Shown in pieces: positions 1 to 8,344 of a stretch of 64,000 bases of DNA; positions within the stretch are counted from its first letter, which is position 1; each line of letters starts with the position of its first letter. The position numbers were made by a program, and so were the translations under genes. This DNA is from Bog-756 sp963813525 (GTDB taxonomy: Bacteria; Actinomycetota; Acidimicrobiia; Acidimicrobiales; RAAP-2), in assembly GCA_963813525.1 (NCBI GenBank), contig CAWEZI010000005.1, forward strand, positions 1,984,001 to 2,048,000, in the 5' to 3' direction. The notes under the pieces were generated by a model. It did no database searches and was not told where the DNA came from. It saw nothing but the letters and a program-made list of their open reading frames with translations.

Positions 1-177
1 GCCTGCACGCCCTCGCGCATCAACAACGAGGGCCATCCCGAAGCCTTGAACCCACGCAACACCAACTACGGCCGGGGCTTCGGAGACTGGTTCGGCTACC
101 GCGAACTGCTCGAGGAGTGGCTGGCGACCGGAGACCTCGAGGGCCTTGAGCTCAAGGTTCGGTCGACGGCATCGTGA
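1..177 (+). CDS. Flavin-containing monooxygenase, C-terminal end (partial)
   Basis: Only the last 58 residues are in the window; the gene begins upstream. The fragment opens with CTPSRINNEG and continues with YGRGFGDWFGYRELLEEW, which resembles the C-terminal CTPxYxNNEG segment of Baeyer-Villiger-type FAD/NADPH monooxygenases. These insert oxygen into cyclic or aromatic ketones. The TGA stop overlaps the GTG start of the SDR gene (GTGA), so the two are probably co-transcribed and may act in the same catabolic route. The family call rests on the C-terminal motif only, and the substrate cannot be inferred. Confidence 0.6.
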   Translation, partial: ACTPSRINNEGHPEALNPRNTNYGRGFGDWFGYRELLEEWLATGDLEGLELKVRSTAS

Positions 178-1832
178 GCGGGCGTCAGCGGGTTGCCGTC
201 GTGACCGGCGGCGGAGGCGGGATCGGAGCGGCCATTGCCGAGGAGCTGGGCCGTGGTGGTTGGTTTGTCGTGACCCTCGACCCCCTGGTGACTCTCGATG
301 GCTCCGAGCGGTTGCCGGACCAGGAGGACACCACCGCCGGTCGTATCGTGGCTGCCGGAGGATCTGCCCGGGCCTCGTCGGTGTCGGTGACCGACGGCCC
401 AGCCGTCCGCAGCCTCTTCCAGGAGCTGGCCGACGAGCATGGCGGACTCGACGCCGTTATCAATGTGGCCGGCATCACCCGGCAGACCTACTTCGGCCGA
501 GGAACCGAAGAGGACTGGATGGCAGTCCTGGCCGTGCACCTCGAGGGCTACATCAATGTGCTGGAGGCCGCCTTGCCGCTCATGGCCGCCGCCGGGTACG
601 GCCGCGTCCTCGGGGTCACCTCCGGATCGGGGTGGCGGGCTGCCGATGCCGGCGCCTACAGCTGTGCCAAGCGGGCCGTTGCCGCACTGACCTGGCAACT
701 GGGGCGACAGGCCCCACCGGGCGTCACCGTCAACGCCATGTCGCCCATCGCCGCCACCCGGATGATGGCCTCGGCCCTGGAGCGGGCTCGCAAGGCAGGC
801 CGGTCGGGCGGCGGCGGGATCTCCTTCCTGTCGGTGGCCGGCCCCGAGGACCTCGGGCCGCTCGGCGCCTACCTGGTCGGTGAGGAATTCGGGTGGTGCA
901 GCGGCCGGGTCCTCTTTGCCGGCGGCTCGGAGGTGGCCATCGTCGACCAGCCCCGTCTTCTCGAGGTGGTGCGCACCGCCCAGGTGGTCTCCCTGGCCCG
1001 GGTACTGGAGGCTGTCATCCCCGGGGCCTTTGCCAAAGCGGAGGCCAGCCAGAACAGCGAGGGAGGCGGCAACCCCCGGTTCGGTCCCATTTTCACCGAG
1101 CCGGCCCCCACCGAGGTGGCCTCGCCGCAGGTGCGATCCTGTGCCCTCGTCACCGACCGTACGGGTTTGGCCGCGTCGCTGACCGCTGCGCTCGAGGCAC
1201 GCTCCATCACCTGCCACCGCCTCGACAACGCTCACACCTTCGAGGCCGCAGCCAAGTCCCTGAGCGCCGCCGCCGAGAGCGCTGGGCCCATCGATGCCAT
1301 CGTCGTTGCTCTTGCCGCCGGTCCGGCCACGGCTGCCTCGGCGGAAGGGTGGGAGCGGGTGCTGGCTGAACACCGCGACATCGTCGCCCACATCCATACT
1401 GACGCCGGATGGGCCCGTGCGGCGGCCGACTATGCCGCCGCTGCCGGTCGTCCCGTCCGGCTGGTCACCCTCACCGATGCCGTCACTACGGAAGGTCGCA
1501 GTCGAGCACAGGCCTCGGCCCAGCACGCCCGGGTCGCCTCCGGTGCGACGGAGGGGCGGGTCACGGCGTTCGCAGCCAGTATCGAGGCCTCGGAGGCGGA
1601 GGCCGGCCCGACGGTGGGGGAGCTGGTCGCCCACGTGCTCAGCGATCCCGAGGCTACGGCTCTGGCCGGTGCCGAGCTGGCCATCGGCGCTGGGTGGCTG
1701 GGCCTTCGCAGTCATCCCCGACCGATCGGCAGCATCACCTACGGCGGTCCCGCCCTCCCCGATTGGCTCGACGCCACGCTCAGGGAGGTCGTCGGGACCG
1801 ACGGACACCTGCCGTCGGGAAAGGCCCGATGA
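174..1832 (+). CDS. Two-domain SDR family oxidoreductase
   Basis: 552 aa, about twice the usual SDR length. The N-terminal half (about 1-260) is a classical short-chain dehydrogenase: cofactor motif TGGGGGIG at 11-18, NVAG at 97-100, catalytic Ser near 150-152 and YSCAK giving Y162/K166. The C-terminal half (about 318-500) starts with a second Rossmann-like strand (CALVTDRTGLAASL) but lacks an obvious YxxxK, so it looks like a degenerate second SDR domain with a structural role. It is placed between a monooxygenase and an amidohydrolase with overlapping stops and starts on both sides, which fits an alcohol/ketone interconversion in a shared degradation pathway. The start is set by the GTGA overlap. 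Confidence 0.8.
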   Translation: MSGRQRVAVVTGGGGGIGAAIAEELGRGGWFVVTLDPLVTLDGSERLPDQEDTTAGRIVAAGGSARASSVSVTDGPAVRSLFQELADEHGGLDAVINVAGITRQTYFGRGTEEDWMAVLAVHLEGYINVLEAALPLMAAAGYGRVLGVTSGSGWRAADAGAYSCAKRAVAALTWQLGRQAPPGVTVNAMSPIAATRMMASALERARKAGRSGGGGISFLSVAGPEDLGPLGAYLVGEEFGWCSGRVLFAGGSEVAIVDQPRLLEVVRTAQVVSLARVLEAVIPGAFAKAEASQNSEGGGNPRFGPIFTEPAPTEVASPQVRSCALVTDRTGLAASLTAALEARSITCHRLDNAHTFEAAAKSLSAAAESAGPIDAIVVALAAGPATAASAEGWERVLAEHRDIVAHIHTDAGWARAAADYAAAAGRPVRLVTLTDAVTTEGRSRAQASAQHARVASGATEGRVTAFAASIEASEAEAGPTVGELVAHVLSDPEATALAGAELAIGAGWLGLRSHPRPIGSITYGGPALPDWLDATLREVVGTDGHLPSGKAR

Positions 1833-2695
1833 CCGCCAGGCCTGCCCGGGTGGTGGATGCCCACGTGCACATCTGGGATCCTGCCCGCACCGACTGGTAC
1901 CCGTACCTGGCCCATCCCCCGCCGCAGGAGACCGGTGATGCATCGAGGATGTACCGCCGCTTCGATGTCGACACCTATGAGGCGGAGGCGACCGGGTGGA
2001 ATGTCGAGAAGTTCGTCAACGTGGCTGCCGCCACCGGCGGTCACTCGATCGACGAGACCATCGAGCTCGACGGGCACGCTCATTCCCGGGGGGGTCCCGA
2101 CGCCATCGTCGGCGGTCTGCCGCCGACCGAGTCGGTGGCTGAGGCCACCGAGCTCCTCGACCGACAGATGACAGCGTCACGGTTTCGTGGGGTCCGCCCC
2201 ATGGGTCGGTACGAGGGACCGCTCCCCGCCGCCGGCGTACTCCGTGCCCTGCAGGAACGGAACCTCCTGTTCGAGCTGATGACCCATCCGGACCAGCTGC
2301 AGGAGGCAGCGGCCCAGCTGGCCGGCTTGGACGACCTGACAGTGGTGGTCGAGCACACCGGATGGCCCCGTTCGAATTCCGACGCCGAGCGTGCCCTGTG
2401 GAAGGTGGGCATGGATGCGCTGGCTGAACTCGGTGACAACGTCGTATGCAAGCTCTCCGGCCTGGCCATGCCGTTCGGCTCGATGAGCGTCGATGGCTTC
2501 GCCCCGTGGCTGGAGTACGCCATCGAGGCCTTCGGTGACGACCGGTGCATGTTCGCCAGCAATTTCCCCGTGGACTCCATGTACGGTACTTTCGACGAGC
2601 TCTACACCGTGTTCACCGCGGTGACCGCCGGCCTCGACGATGAATCCCGCCAGAAGCTGTTTGCCGGCAACGCGGAGCGCATCTATCGCTTGTAG
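1829..2695 (+). CDS. Amidohydrolase family protein (TIM-barrel metal hydrolase)
   Basis: 288 aa, normal for the amidohydrolase-2 (COG3618-like) family of lactonases, decarboxylases and related hydrolases. The N-terminus has the metal-binding VVDAHVHIWDP motif (HxH at 12 and 14). Later landmarks are RFRGVRPMG, VVVEHTGWP, CKLSGLAMP and NFPVD, the last carrying the conserved barrel Asp. The ATG overlaps the SDR stop (ATGA), and this decides the start against a longer upstream open frame. After a monooxygenase and a dehydrogenase, a lactone- or ring-opening hydrolase is plausible, but the substrate is not deducible. Confidence 0.82.
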   Translation: MTARPARVVDAHVHIWDPARTDWYPYLAHPPPQETGDASRMYRRFDVDTYEAEATGWNVEKFVNVAAATGGHSIDETIELDGHAHSRGGPDAIVGGLPPTESVAEATELLDRQMTASRFRGVRPMGRYEGPLPAAGVLRALQERNLLFELMTHPDQLQEAAAQLAGLDDLTVVVEHTGWPRSNSDAERALWKVGMDALAELGDNVVCKLSGLAMPFGSMSVDGFAPWLEYAIEAFGDDRCMFASNFPVDSMYGTFDELYTVFTAVTAGLDDESRQKLFAGNAERIYRL

Positions 2696-2731
2696 CGGGT
2701 CACATCCCGCGTGAGGACGGAGAAGGTGGTT

Positions 2732-3361
2732 ATGGCAGAGATGACACAATTCACGATGGGCGCCCAGGCACGCTGCTCCGACGGCGACTGTGGCCAGGTG
2801 ACCCAGGTGGTGATCGACCCTGTGGCCCGGGCCGTCACCCATCTGGTGGTCGAACCCAAGCATCGGCAGGGACTCGGACGTCTTGTCCCTCTCGATCTGG
2901 TCGAGGATGCCACCTCTGATGAGGTCCGGCTCACCTGCACCACGGAGGATTTCGAGAAGCTCGACTTCGCGGAGGAGAGCCAGTTCCTTCCTGCCAGTGG
3001 TGGCCATGCCGACTACACAGCAGGTCAGGCCCTCTCTCAGCCCTATTACGGTCTGAGCGGAGTCATCGGCGACGTCCCCGAGGTGGTCACCTACGACTCT
3101 CTTCCCCTAGACGATGTGGCCGTACGACGGGGTGAGCAAGTCGATGCCACGGACGGCAAGATCGGAATCGTCCAGGGGTTGGTCATCGATCCTCGGACCC
3201 ACCACGTCACCCACGTCCTTCTCCAGGAAGGTCACCTCTGGGGGCGCAAACAGGTGGCCATTCCGATCGATTCCGTCAGTAAGGTGGACGCCGGCATCCG
3301 ACTAGATTTGACCAAACAACAGGTGGAGGATCTGCCGGCCGTCGGAATCGACCAACCCTGA
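2732..3361 (+). CDS. PRC-barrel domain protein (two PRC barrels)
   Basis: 209 aa with two PRC-barrel-like halves. The first (about 8-80) contains QVTQVVIDPVARAVTHLVVE and the second (about 125-200) contains GIVQGLVIDPRTHHVTHVLL. Each is the beta-rich 'special link to a physical property' pattern seen in RimM-like and photosynthetic-reaction-centre H proteins, usually a protein-interaction module. The ATG at 2732 is chosen over GTG 2711 because GGAGAAGG lies 5 bases before it. It has no membrane segment. Pairs of PRC barrels are common in actinobacterial stress-associated proteins; the role here is unknown. Confidence 0.7.
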   Translation: MAEMTQFTMGAQARCSDGDCGQVTQVVIDPVARAVTHLVVEPKHRQGLGRLVPLDLVEDATSDEVRLTCTTEDFEKLDFAEESQFLPASGGHADYTAGQALSQPYYGLSGVIGDVPEVVTYDSLPLDDVAVRRGEQVDATDGKIGIVQGLVIDPRTHHVTHVLLQEGHLWGRKQVAIPIDSVSKVDAGIRLDLTKQQVEDLPAVGIDQP

Positions 3362-3381
3362 GCGGCTGTTACCACGACCAC

Positions 3382-3404
3382 CGGGTCCGGCGGCGCAGGA
3401 CCCG
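3382..3404. terminator. Stem-loop between convergent genes
   Basis: CGGGTCC (3382-3388) and GGACCCG (3398-3404) form a perfect 7-base-pair stem with a 9-base loop in the 45-base gap between the convergent PRC-barrel and cupin genes. There is no T tract, as is common for actinobacterial terminators. Bidirectional termination is inferred. Confidence 0.45.
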
Positions 3405-3406
3405 TG

Positions 3407-3919
3407 TCAGTCGGTCACCCAGCGCCCGCGCAGGTCCTCGAGCCAGGGCGGCAATTCGATGACGGGATCGGGCAGAGCGTCGGCACCCCGCAGCTCGAGC
3501 AGGCGCTTGAAAGATGCCGGATCGTCCCCCCAGCCCCGAGGATCCCCCATCATGACCTCGAAGAGAAGTGCTCCCTCCGGTCCGGCCTCAAAGGGACCGA
3601 AGGCGGCTCCTTGAGGTAGTTCGATGTGGGTTCCGGCCGGGCATCGGCGATGGCCACACAGGATCTCTCCCTCGAGGACCATCACCACATGTGGGCTGAG
3701 ATGTCCGTGCCGCCGCTGGAGAACCCCCGGGTCCCATCGGGCGTAGAGCGACAGGTAGAGCGGATCGGCGGAAAACGCCAACCACTTTTCCCATACTGAA
3801 GCGACCGTGCCGTCGGACAGCCGTACGGCGCGGACCTCCTGCCAGGGGACGTCTGGATCGTCGAGGTGGCGGAAGATCGGCTCGAGTCCGGCACCCTTTG
3901 GCCCGTCTACATCGCCCAC
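3407..3919 (-). CDS. Cupin domain protein
   Basis: 170 aa. The central part has a cupin pattern: RRHGHLSPHVVMVLEGEI (motif 1 with metal-type His residues) followed by PAGTHIELPQGAAFGPFEAG and LLFEVMMGDPRGWG (motif 2). Such small beta-barrels are metal-dependent enzymes or ligand sensors. The N-terminal 60 residues (IFRHLDDPDVPWQEVR) look like an additional small strand-rich region. The start is GTG at 3919; an ATG one base out of frame nearby leads directly to a stop. Function beyond the fold is unknown. Confidence 0.65.
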   Translation of the reverse strand: MGDVDGPKGAGLEPIFRHLDDPDVPWQEVRAVRLSDGTVASVWEKWLAFSADPLYLSLYARWDPGVLQRRHGHLSPHVVMVLEGEILCGHRRCPAGTHIELPQGAAFGPFEAGPEGALLFEVMMGDPRGWGDDPASFKRLLELRGADALPDPVIELPPWLEDLRGRWVTD

Positions 3920-4000
3920 GGTCGATCACCCCATCCGATGGTCGAGTGGTTCGGGCCCTCCGACCGTCCAGTGGAACGTCGAGATTCGCTGAGCGGTCGC

Positions 4001-4819
4001 TTATTGGGGTGCAAGGTCGTTGAGGCAGGTCCCACCGTCGTTGTTGCTATTGGTCTCGTCAGGACAGGTGGTGTCCGACCAGACGACGCTGTCGGTGCCC
4101 TTCGCCGTTTGCATGGTGGCGTCGCCCAAGTCGGCTTCCGTCATGTCGGCGGAAGCGACATTGGTGTCACTCATCGCTGCGCCGGCCAGGTCGGCACCGT
4201 TCAGCTCTGTATTGATCAAGTAGCCGTGGTCGATATCGGCACCGCTCAGATTGGCGCTGTCGGCTGAGGCATTGGTCAGGTCGGCGGTGGTCAGATTAGC
4301 CAGTTGCAAGTCGGTACCGTCGAGGTCGGTGCCGACCATATATGCGCCAGTCAGGTTGGCGCCCTGCAGATCGTCTCCGGCCAGATCATCATCCTTCAGG
4401 TAGCAGTACTGGAGAGCGGCATCGGGAGTGAAGTTCGAGCAATCCTGTGACTGCCCGGCTTTCACCTTCTTGGCCAAAGACCACCCACCCGACCCGGAGA
4501 TATTGGAAGCGCTTACCCGGATGAAGTACTTCTGACCGTCTGTGAGCCCGGTGATCGTGCAACCCAGTGCCCCGTTGGTGGTGCAGGTCGCTGCGCCGGG
4601 CGTGGCCTTGGCCGTGTACCCGGTGATGGTCGAACCACCATCAGACCGTGGCGCCATCCACGAGACCATCGCCCCTTGCTCGACAGGGAGGGCGACGACG
4701 CCCGAGGGATGGCCGGGTTTCTTCGGCGCCTTGGCGTAGGCAGGGGCGGTCATCACCATGGCCGACACTGTGGCGATGACCAGGGTCAGGACTCCGAGAC
4801 GTCCGAATATCGTGCTCAT
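4001..4819 (-). CDS. Secreted FN3 plus pentapeptide-repeat protein
   Basis: 272 aa from the ATG at 4819, chosen because it begins directly with a signal peptide (MSTIFGRLGVLTLVIATVSA, cleavage near APAYA). Residues about 35-115 form a fibronectin type III domain (ending in GLTDGQKYFIRVSASN). Residues about 140-235 are A(D/N)LxG-type pentapeptide repeats (DDLQGANLTGAYMVGTDLDG and onward), which fold as a right-handed beta-helix. The C-terminus carries two Cys (DTTCPDE, GGTCLND) that may form a disulfide. Known pentapeptide-repeat proteins are mostly cytosolic, so an exported FN3 fusion suggests a cell-surface or binding role; this is inference. Confidence 0.75.
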   Translation of the reverse strand: MSTIFGRLGVLTLVIATVSAMVMTAPAYAKAPKKPGHPSGVVALPVEQGAMVSWMAPRSDGGSTITGYTAKATPGAATCTTNGALGCTITGLTDGQKYFIRVSASNISGSGGWSLAKKVKAGQSQDCSNFTPDAALQYCYLKDDDLAGDDLQGANLTGAYMVGTDLDGTDLQLANLTTADLTNASADSANLSGADIDHGYLINTELNGADLAGAAMSDTNVASADMTEADLGDATMQTAKGTDSVVWSDTTCPDETNSNNDGGTCLNDLAPQ

Positions 4820-5055
4820 GGCTCCGCCACCTACCCCGGACGAGGTCTCCGATGGGACTGGTTCCGCTGCTGGTTGTTTCACTACCAGCACCCCCTGTGC
4901 CCCTCACTTGACGTAGACCCATGGTGGACGGGATTGACTCTGGTGTCAATCGATACCCGGTCCCACGTGGCCAATAGGGAGGTTCACCACTTCATCGCAT
5001 CAGCGAGGTGGGGCCAGACGGTCGACGACCTCGCGGCTGGCAAACGGAGGATGCA

Positions 5056-5721
5056 CTAACTGAAGTGATCGGTCCACTTCGAGCCGTCCCAGTACCGTTG
5101 TTGACCAGGGGGCCCGCCCGGTGCCGGAAACCAGCCTGCGGGCGGGAGGTCGGCCGACGGGGGAGGGGTAGCGGGTGAGCCGGTTGGCGACGCCGCAACT
5201 GTCGGCATTCCACCCTGGATGAAATCGCCGAACGACGGGATCGGGGCCTGCTCGAGGTCTGACTCTGTCAGCTCTGTGGGAGAAGTCGACTCGGGTGGCA
5301 TCGACGGAATCGACGCACCGCCCGGAGGTTGGACGTATGGGTTCGGACTGGGGAACGCCGGTCCGGGGCCGTACCGGCCGGGCTGGCCGTAGCCACCGGC
5401 CGACGCGAACCTGGCTCTCAGCATCTCCACCTCGCTGGTGATCGGCCATTTGGAGAAGGCGAATACGAGAACGAAGATGGCACCGACCAGCGGGACGAAG
5501 GTGATGAGGATCCACCAACCCGAGTAGCCCGCCTTGGTGACGATCTTGACGGCGGCAATGATCCCGATGACGAGGAAGGCAAGGTAGATGAACAGCAGGA
5601 CTCCGAGGCCGGCGAAGAGTCCGGTGGCATTGCAGGTTTGCTGTCCCCCCGATTCCGTCACGCAGGTCACTGCGACCGAAAGCGCCCCGGTCGACCACAG
5701 ATGCACCAAGGATTCGATCAT
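5056..5721 (-). CDS. DUF2510 domain membrane protein
   Basis: 221 aa. Two membrane segments lie near the N-terminus (about 35-60, GLGVLLFIYLAFLVIGIIAA; about 70-90, WWILITFVPLVGAIFVLVFA) in the GYSGWW...VPLVG arrangement of small actinobacterial membrane proteins. A proline-rich linker (about 110-185) follows, and a C-terminal DUF2510 motif (PAGWFPAPGG...RYWDGSKWTDHF) found in many actinobacterial membrane proteins. The role is unknown; DUF2510 is thought of as a small binding module. It is followed downstream by the secreted FN3/pentapeptide gene, with a 236-base gap that probably has its own promoter. Confidence 0.75.
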   Translation of the reverse strand: MIESLVHLWSTGALSVAVTCVTESGGQQTCNATGLFAGLGVLLFIYLAFLVIGIIAAVKIVTKAGYSGWWILITFVPLVGAIFVLVFAFSKWPITSEVEMLRARFASAGGYGQPGRYGPGPAFPSPNPYVQPPGGASIPSMPPESTSPTELTESDLEQAPIPSFGDFIQGGMPTVAASPTGSPATPPPSADLPPAGWFPAPGGPPGQQRYWDGSKWTDHFS

Positions 5722-5883
5722 CTCACTCTCCGATCGCCATTTCGTCGACTGTTCGACTGGGACCAGCCGTCATCTTCGAATTGGTCTAGTACAACCACCT
5801 ACCGAAGACCCGGATAGGCGCCCTGCTTCCAGCCGACCAAGGGCCAACACCAGCGGCCGAGGCCCTCTGCGTAGTGAACCAGC

Positions 5884-8223
5884 TCAGTTCAACGCTCCAG
5901 CCACCTCGGGCTTGGCCACAGCGGTCTTGAGGAGCCTGTCGATCTCGTTCACTTCCAGGGGACGAGCGAACAAATAGCCCTGCCCGATATTGACATTCTC
6001 TGCCTGGAGCAGCCTTCGTTGATCATTGCTCTCGATCCCTTCGGCCACCGTTTCGAGATCGAGCACCTTTCCGAGCTGAACCAACGTGTGGACGATGGCG
6101 GCAGATTCCTTTGTCTTAGCAACCCCCGATACGAAGGACTGATCGATCTTCAGCACGTCGATCGGAAATTGTCGGAGATAGGCGAGCGACGAGTATCCGG
6201 TACCGAAGTCATCGATGGCCAGGCTCACCCCGAGCGCCTTCAACAGCTTGAGTCGGACCACGGTGGCTTCGACATCGTGCATCAAGGTCGTCTCGGTGAG
6301 CTCGAGAATCAACTTGCCCGGGTCGAAACCGCTCGCCATCAGGGCGTCTTGCACGTCATCGATGATCCGGTCCCGTTCGAGCTGGACGCCCGAGATGTTC
6401 ACCGAAAGAGCGATCAGGTGGTCACGACGATGCCACTCCGCTCCCTGTCGGCACGCTTCGGAAAGCACCCACTGCCCGACAGGGATGATCAGGCCGGTCG
6501 ATTCGAGGACGGGAATGAAGTCATTGGGCTGGACCACCCCCCATTGGGGGTGACGCCACCGCAACAGGGCCTCCACGCCAATGAATGTTCCGGTCGAGAG
6601 ATCGACGGTGGGCTGATAGAGGAGGAAGAACTCGCCGTTCTCCAGAGCATGATGGAGGTCCACCTCGATGGTCCGGTGGTTGTCGACGGCCTCTTGCATC
6701 GATGGCGAGAACGCCATCGCACAGTCCTTGCCGCTGGCCTTCGCTCGATAGAGGGCAATGTCGGCGTCTCGTAGGAGCTCACCCGGTTGCGCCCGGTCGC
6801 CCTCTGCGATGCCGATGCTGGCGGTCACCTGCAAGGGAACATCACTGGCCGAGATCGAAAAGGGAGTTGCCAGGATGTCGCGGACCCGTTCAGCCACCAC
6901 CTCCGACCCTGCTGCCATCGAAGCGCCTTCAACCAGTATGACGAATTCGTCGCCCCCGAGCCGACCCACGGTGTCCCCTTCTCGAACTGCACCGGTCAAC
7001 CGGGCGGCCACCCCGCTCAGCAGCTGATCGCCCGCTTCGTGGCCCAAGGTGTCGTTGATGTCCTTGAAGTTGTCGAGGTCGAGGAAGAGCGCTGCCGCCG
7101 GGGTGTGTTCACGGCGCGATCGCGCCAGCATCTGTTCGGCCCGGTTGAGGATCAACGTGCGGTTGGGGAGTCCGGTGAGGGCGTCGTGGAGGGCGGCGTG
7201 GGCCAGGCGATCTTCTGCATCCTTACGACGGGTGATATCCCGCAGGTCGGCCACAAACCCGGCCACGTCGGGGTCGGCGGTCAGATCGGTGATGGCTGCC
7301 TCGAACCACAGCCACGTACCGTCGGCCCGACGCAGGCGGATCTCTTCGTTGATGCCGGTCCCTGACTCGCCGGCGGCACCCATGGCGGCACGAAGCCCGG
7401 TCCTGTCGTCGGGATGCACCAGGACCCCTCCGTGGAGATTGGCGACGTCGCTGCTGGGGTAACCGAGCAGCGTCTCGAATGCCGGGCTGGCGTACTGAAC
7501 AGACCCGTCCCCCCCGGCGACCAGCACGATGTCGCTGGAGTTGTTGACGAGAGCAGAAAAGCGGCGTTCCGACCGGCGTAGCTCAGCCTCGAGTGCTTCA
7601 CGTCGGGCGGTGCCCTGTCCCAGCAGGTTGATCACCAGCAGGGCGCCGAGGAGACCCAGTGCCGCCACTCCCTGGACCACCGGTTCATGGATGATGGTGG
7701 GAGCGATGTGAAGGGTGATGGCTACCTGGCCGGCGGTCATACAGATGGTCGTCCACAACAGACAGGGCACGGTTGCCTTTGACCCGAAGACCTCAAACGC
7801 AGTAGCGGCCCCGAAGAGAAAGCCGATGGACAGGATGGGGCCCCAACCTGTGCAGTAGGCGACCAGGGCGATGACCGACATATAGATGGCGATGTAGCCG
7901 CTCCTGTACCACGGACGGCCGGACTCCTCCCAGACGGCGGAGTAGACGGCCCGAATGAGGCCACTGCCGATCAGGAGGGCGATGTAGAGCCAGTAGGGCT
8001 CGAGGGCGATGATATGAAGCCTCCGGAAAAGGCAGAGGGTGGCGGCCACCAGAGGCAGAGCAAGAACGGTGGGGTCAGCGATGTTGGTCCGTAGCCGGGT
8101 CACGAAGCTCGAAGACGAGGCCGCGGTGTCTTCGCCGAGGGGCAAAGGTTCCATGGGACCAGATATCGGCAGCTCCGACCGACGACTTGATGTCCAGGGG
8201 CAGGGACCGGTCCAGTCGGTCAC
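5884..8223 (-). CDS. Membrane PAS-GGDEF-EAL cyclic-di-GMP protein
   Basis: 779 aa. The N-terminal part (about 50-205) has several hydrophobic helices forming a membrane sensor. A PAS domain follows (about 220-335, ALVNNSSDIVLVAGGDG), then a GGDEF domain with GGDEF at 423-427, and an EAL domain with EALLRWRHP at 551-559. R414-x-x-D417 lies five residues before GGDEF and matches the product-inhibition I-site. Both catalytic signatures are intact (also TETTLMHD, IDDFGTGYSSL, KIDQSF), so it could make and degrade cyclic di-GMP. The GTG at 8223 has GGGAG seven bases upstream. A later ATG at 8154 is a possible alternative start. Confidence 0.92.
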   Translation of the reverse strand: MTDWTGPCPWTSSRRSELPISGPMEPLPLGEDTAASSSSFVTRLRTNIADPTVLALPLVAATLCLFRRLHIIALEPYWLYIALLIGSGLIRAVYSAVWEESGRPWYRSGYIAIYMSVIALVAYCTGWGPILSIGFLFGAATAFEVFGSKATVPCLLWTTICMTAGQVAITLHIAPTIIHEPVVQGVAALGLLGALLVINLLGQGTARREALEAELRRSERRFSALVNNSSDIVLVAGGDGSVQYASPAFETLLGYPSSDVANLHGGVLVHPDDRTGLRAAMGAAGESGTGINEEIRLRRADGTWLWFEAAITDLTADPDVAGFVADLRDITRRKDAEDRLAHAALHDALTGLPNRTLILNRAEQMLARSRREHTPAAALFLDLDNFKDINDTLGHEAGDQLLSGVAARLTGAVREGDTVGRLGGDEFVILVEGASMAAGSEVVAERVRDILATPFSISASDVPLQVTASIGIAEGDRAQPGELLRDADIALYRAKASGKDCAMAFSPSMQEAVDNHRTIEVDLHHALENGEFFLLYQPTVDLSTGTFIGVEALLRWRHPQWGVVQPNDFIPVLESTGLIIPVGQWVLSEACRQGAEWHRRDHLIALSVNISGVQLERDRIIDDVQDALMASGFDPGKLILELTETTLMHDVEATVVRLKLLKALGVSLAIDDFGTGYSSLAYLRQFPIDVLKIDQSFVSGVAKTKESAAIVHTLVQLGKVLDLETVAEGIESNDQRRLLQAENVNIGQGYLFARPLEVNEIDRLLKTAVAKPEVAGALN

Positions 8224-8344
8224 GCCTGTGCTCCCTGTTCACCTGGGCCTTTTCTGCGGGATGGTTACAGCGGCGAGGACCGACGAACTGCCCACGACGA
8301 CACCGGGCCGACCGTTTGTCCTCACCCTACGGGGCGTCTCCCGG

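Noticed and set aside
96..1943. Long minus-strand open frame antisense to the SDR and amidohydrolase genes
   Set aside because: It has no recognisable domain, no ribosome-binding site and is a by-product of high GC; the plus-strand proteins show clear family motifs across the same bases.
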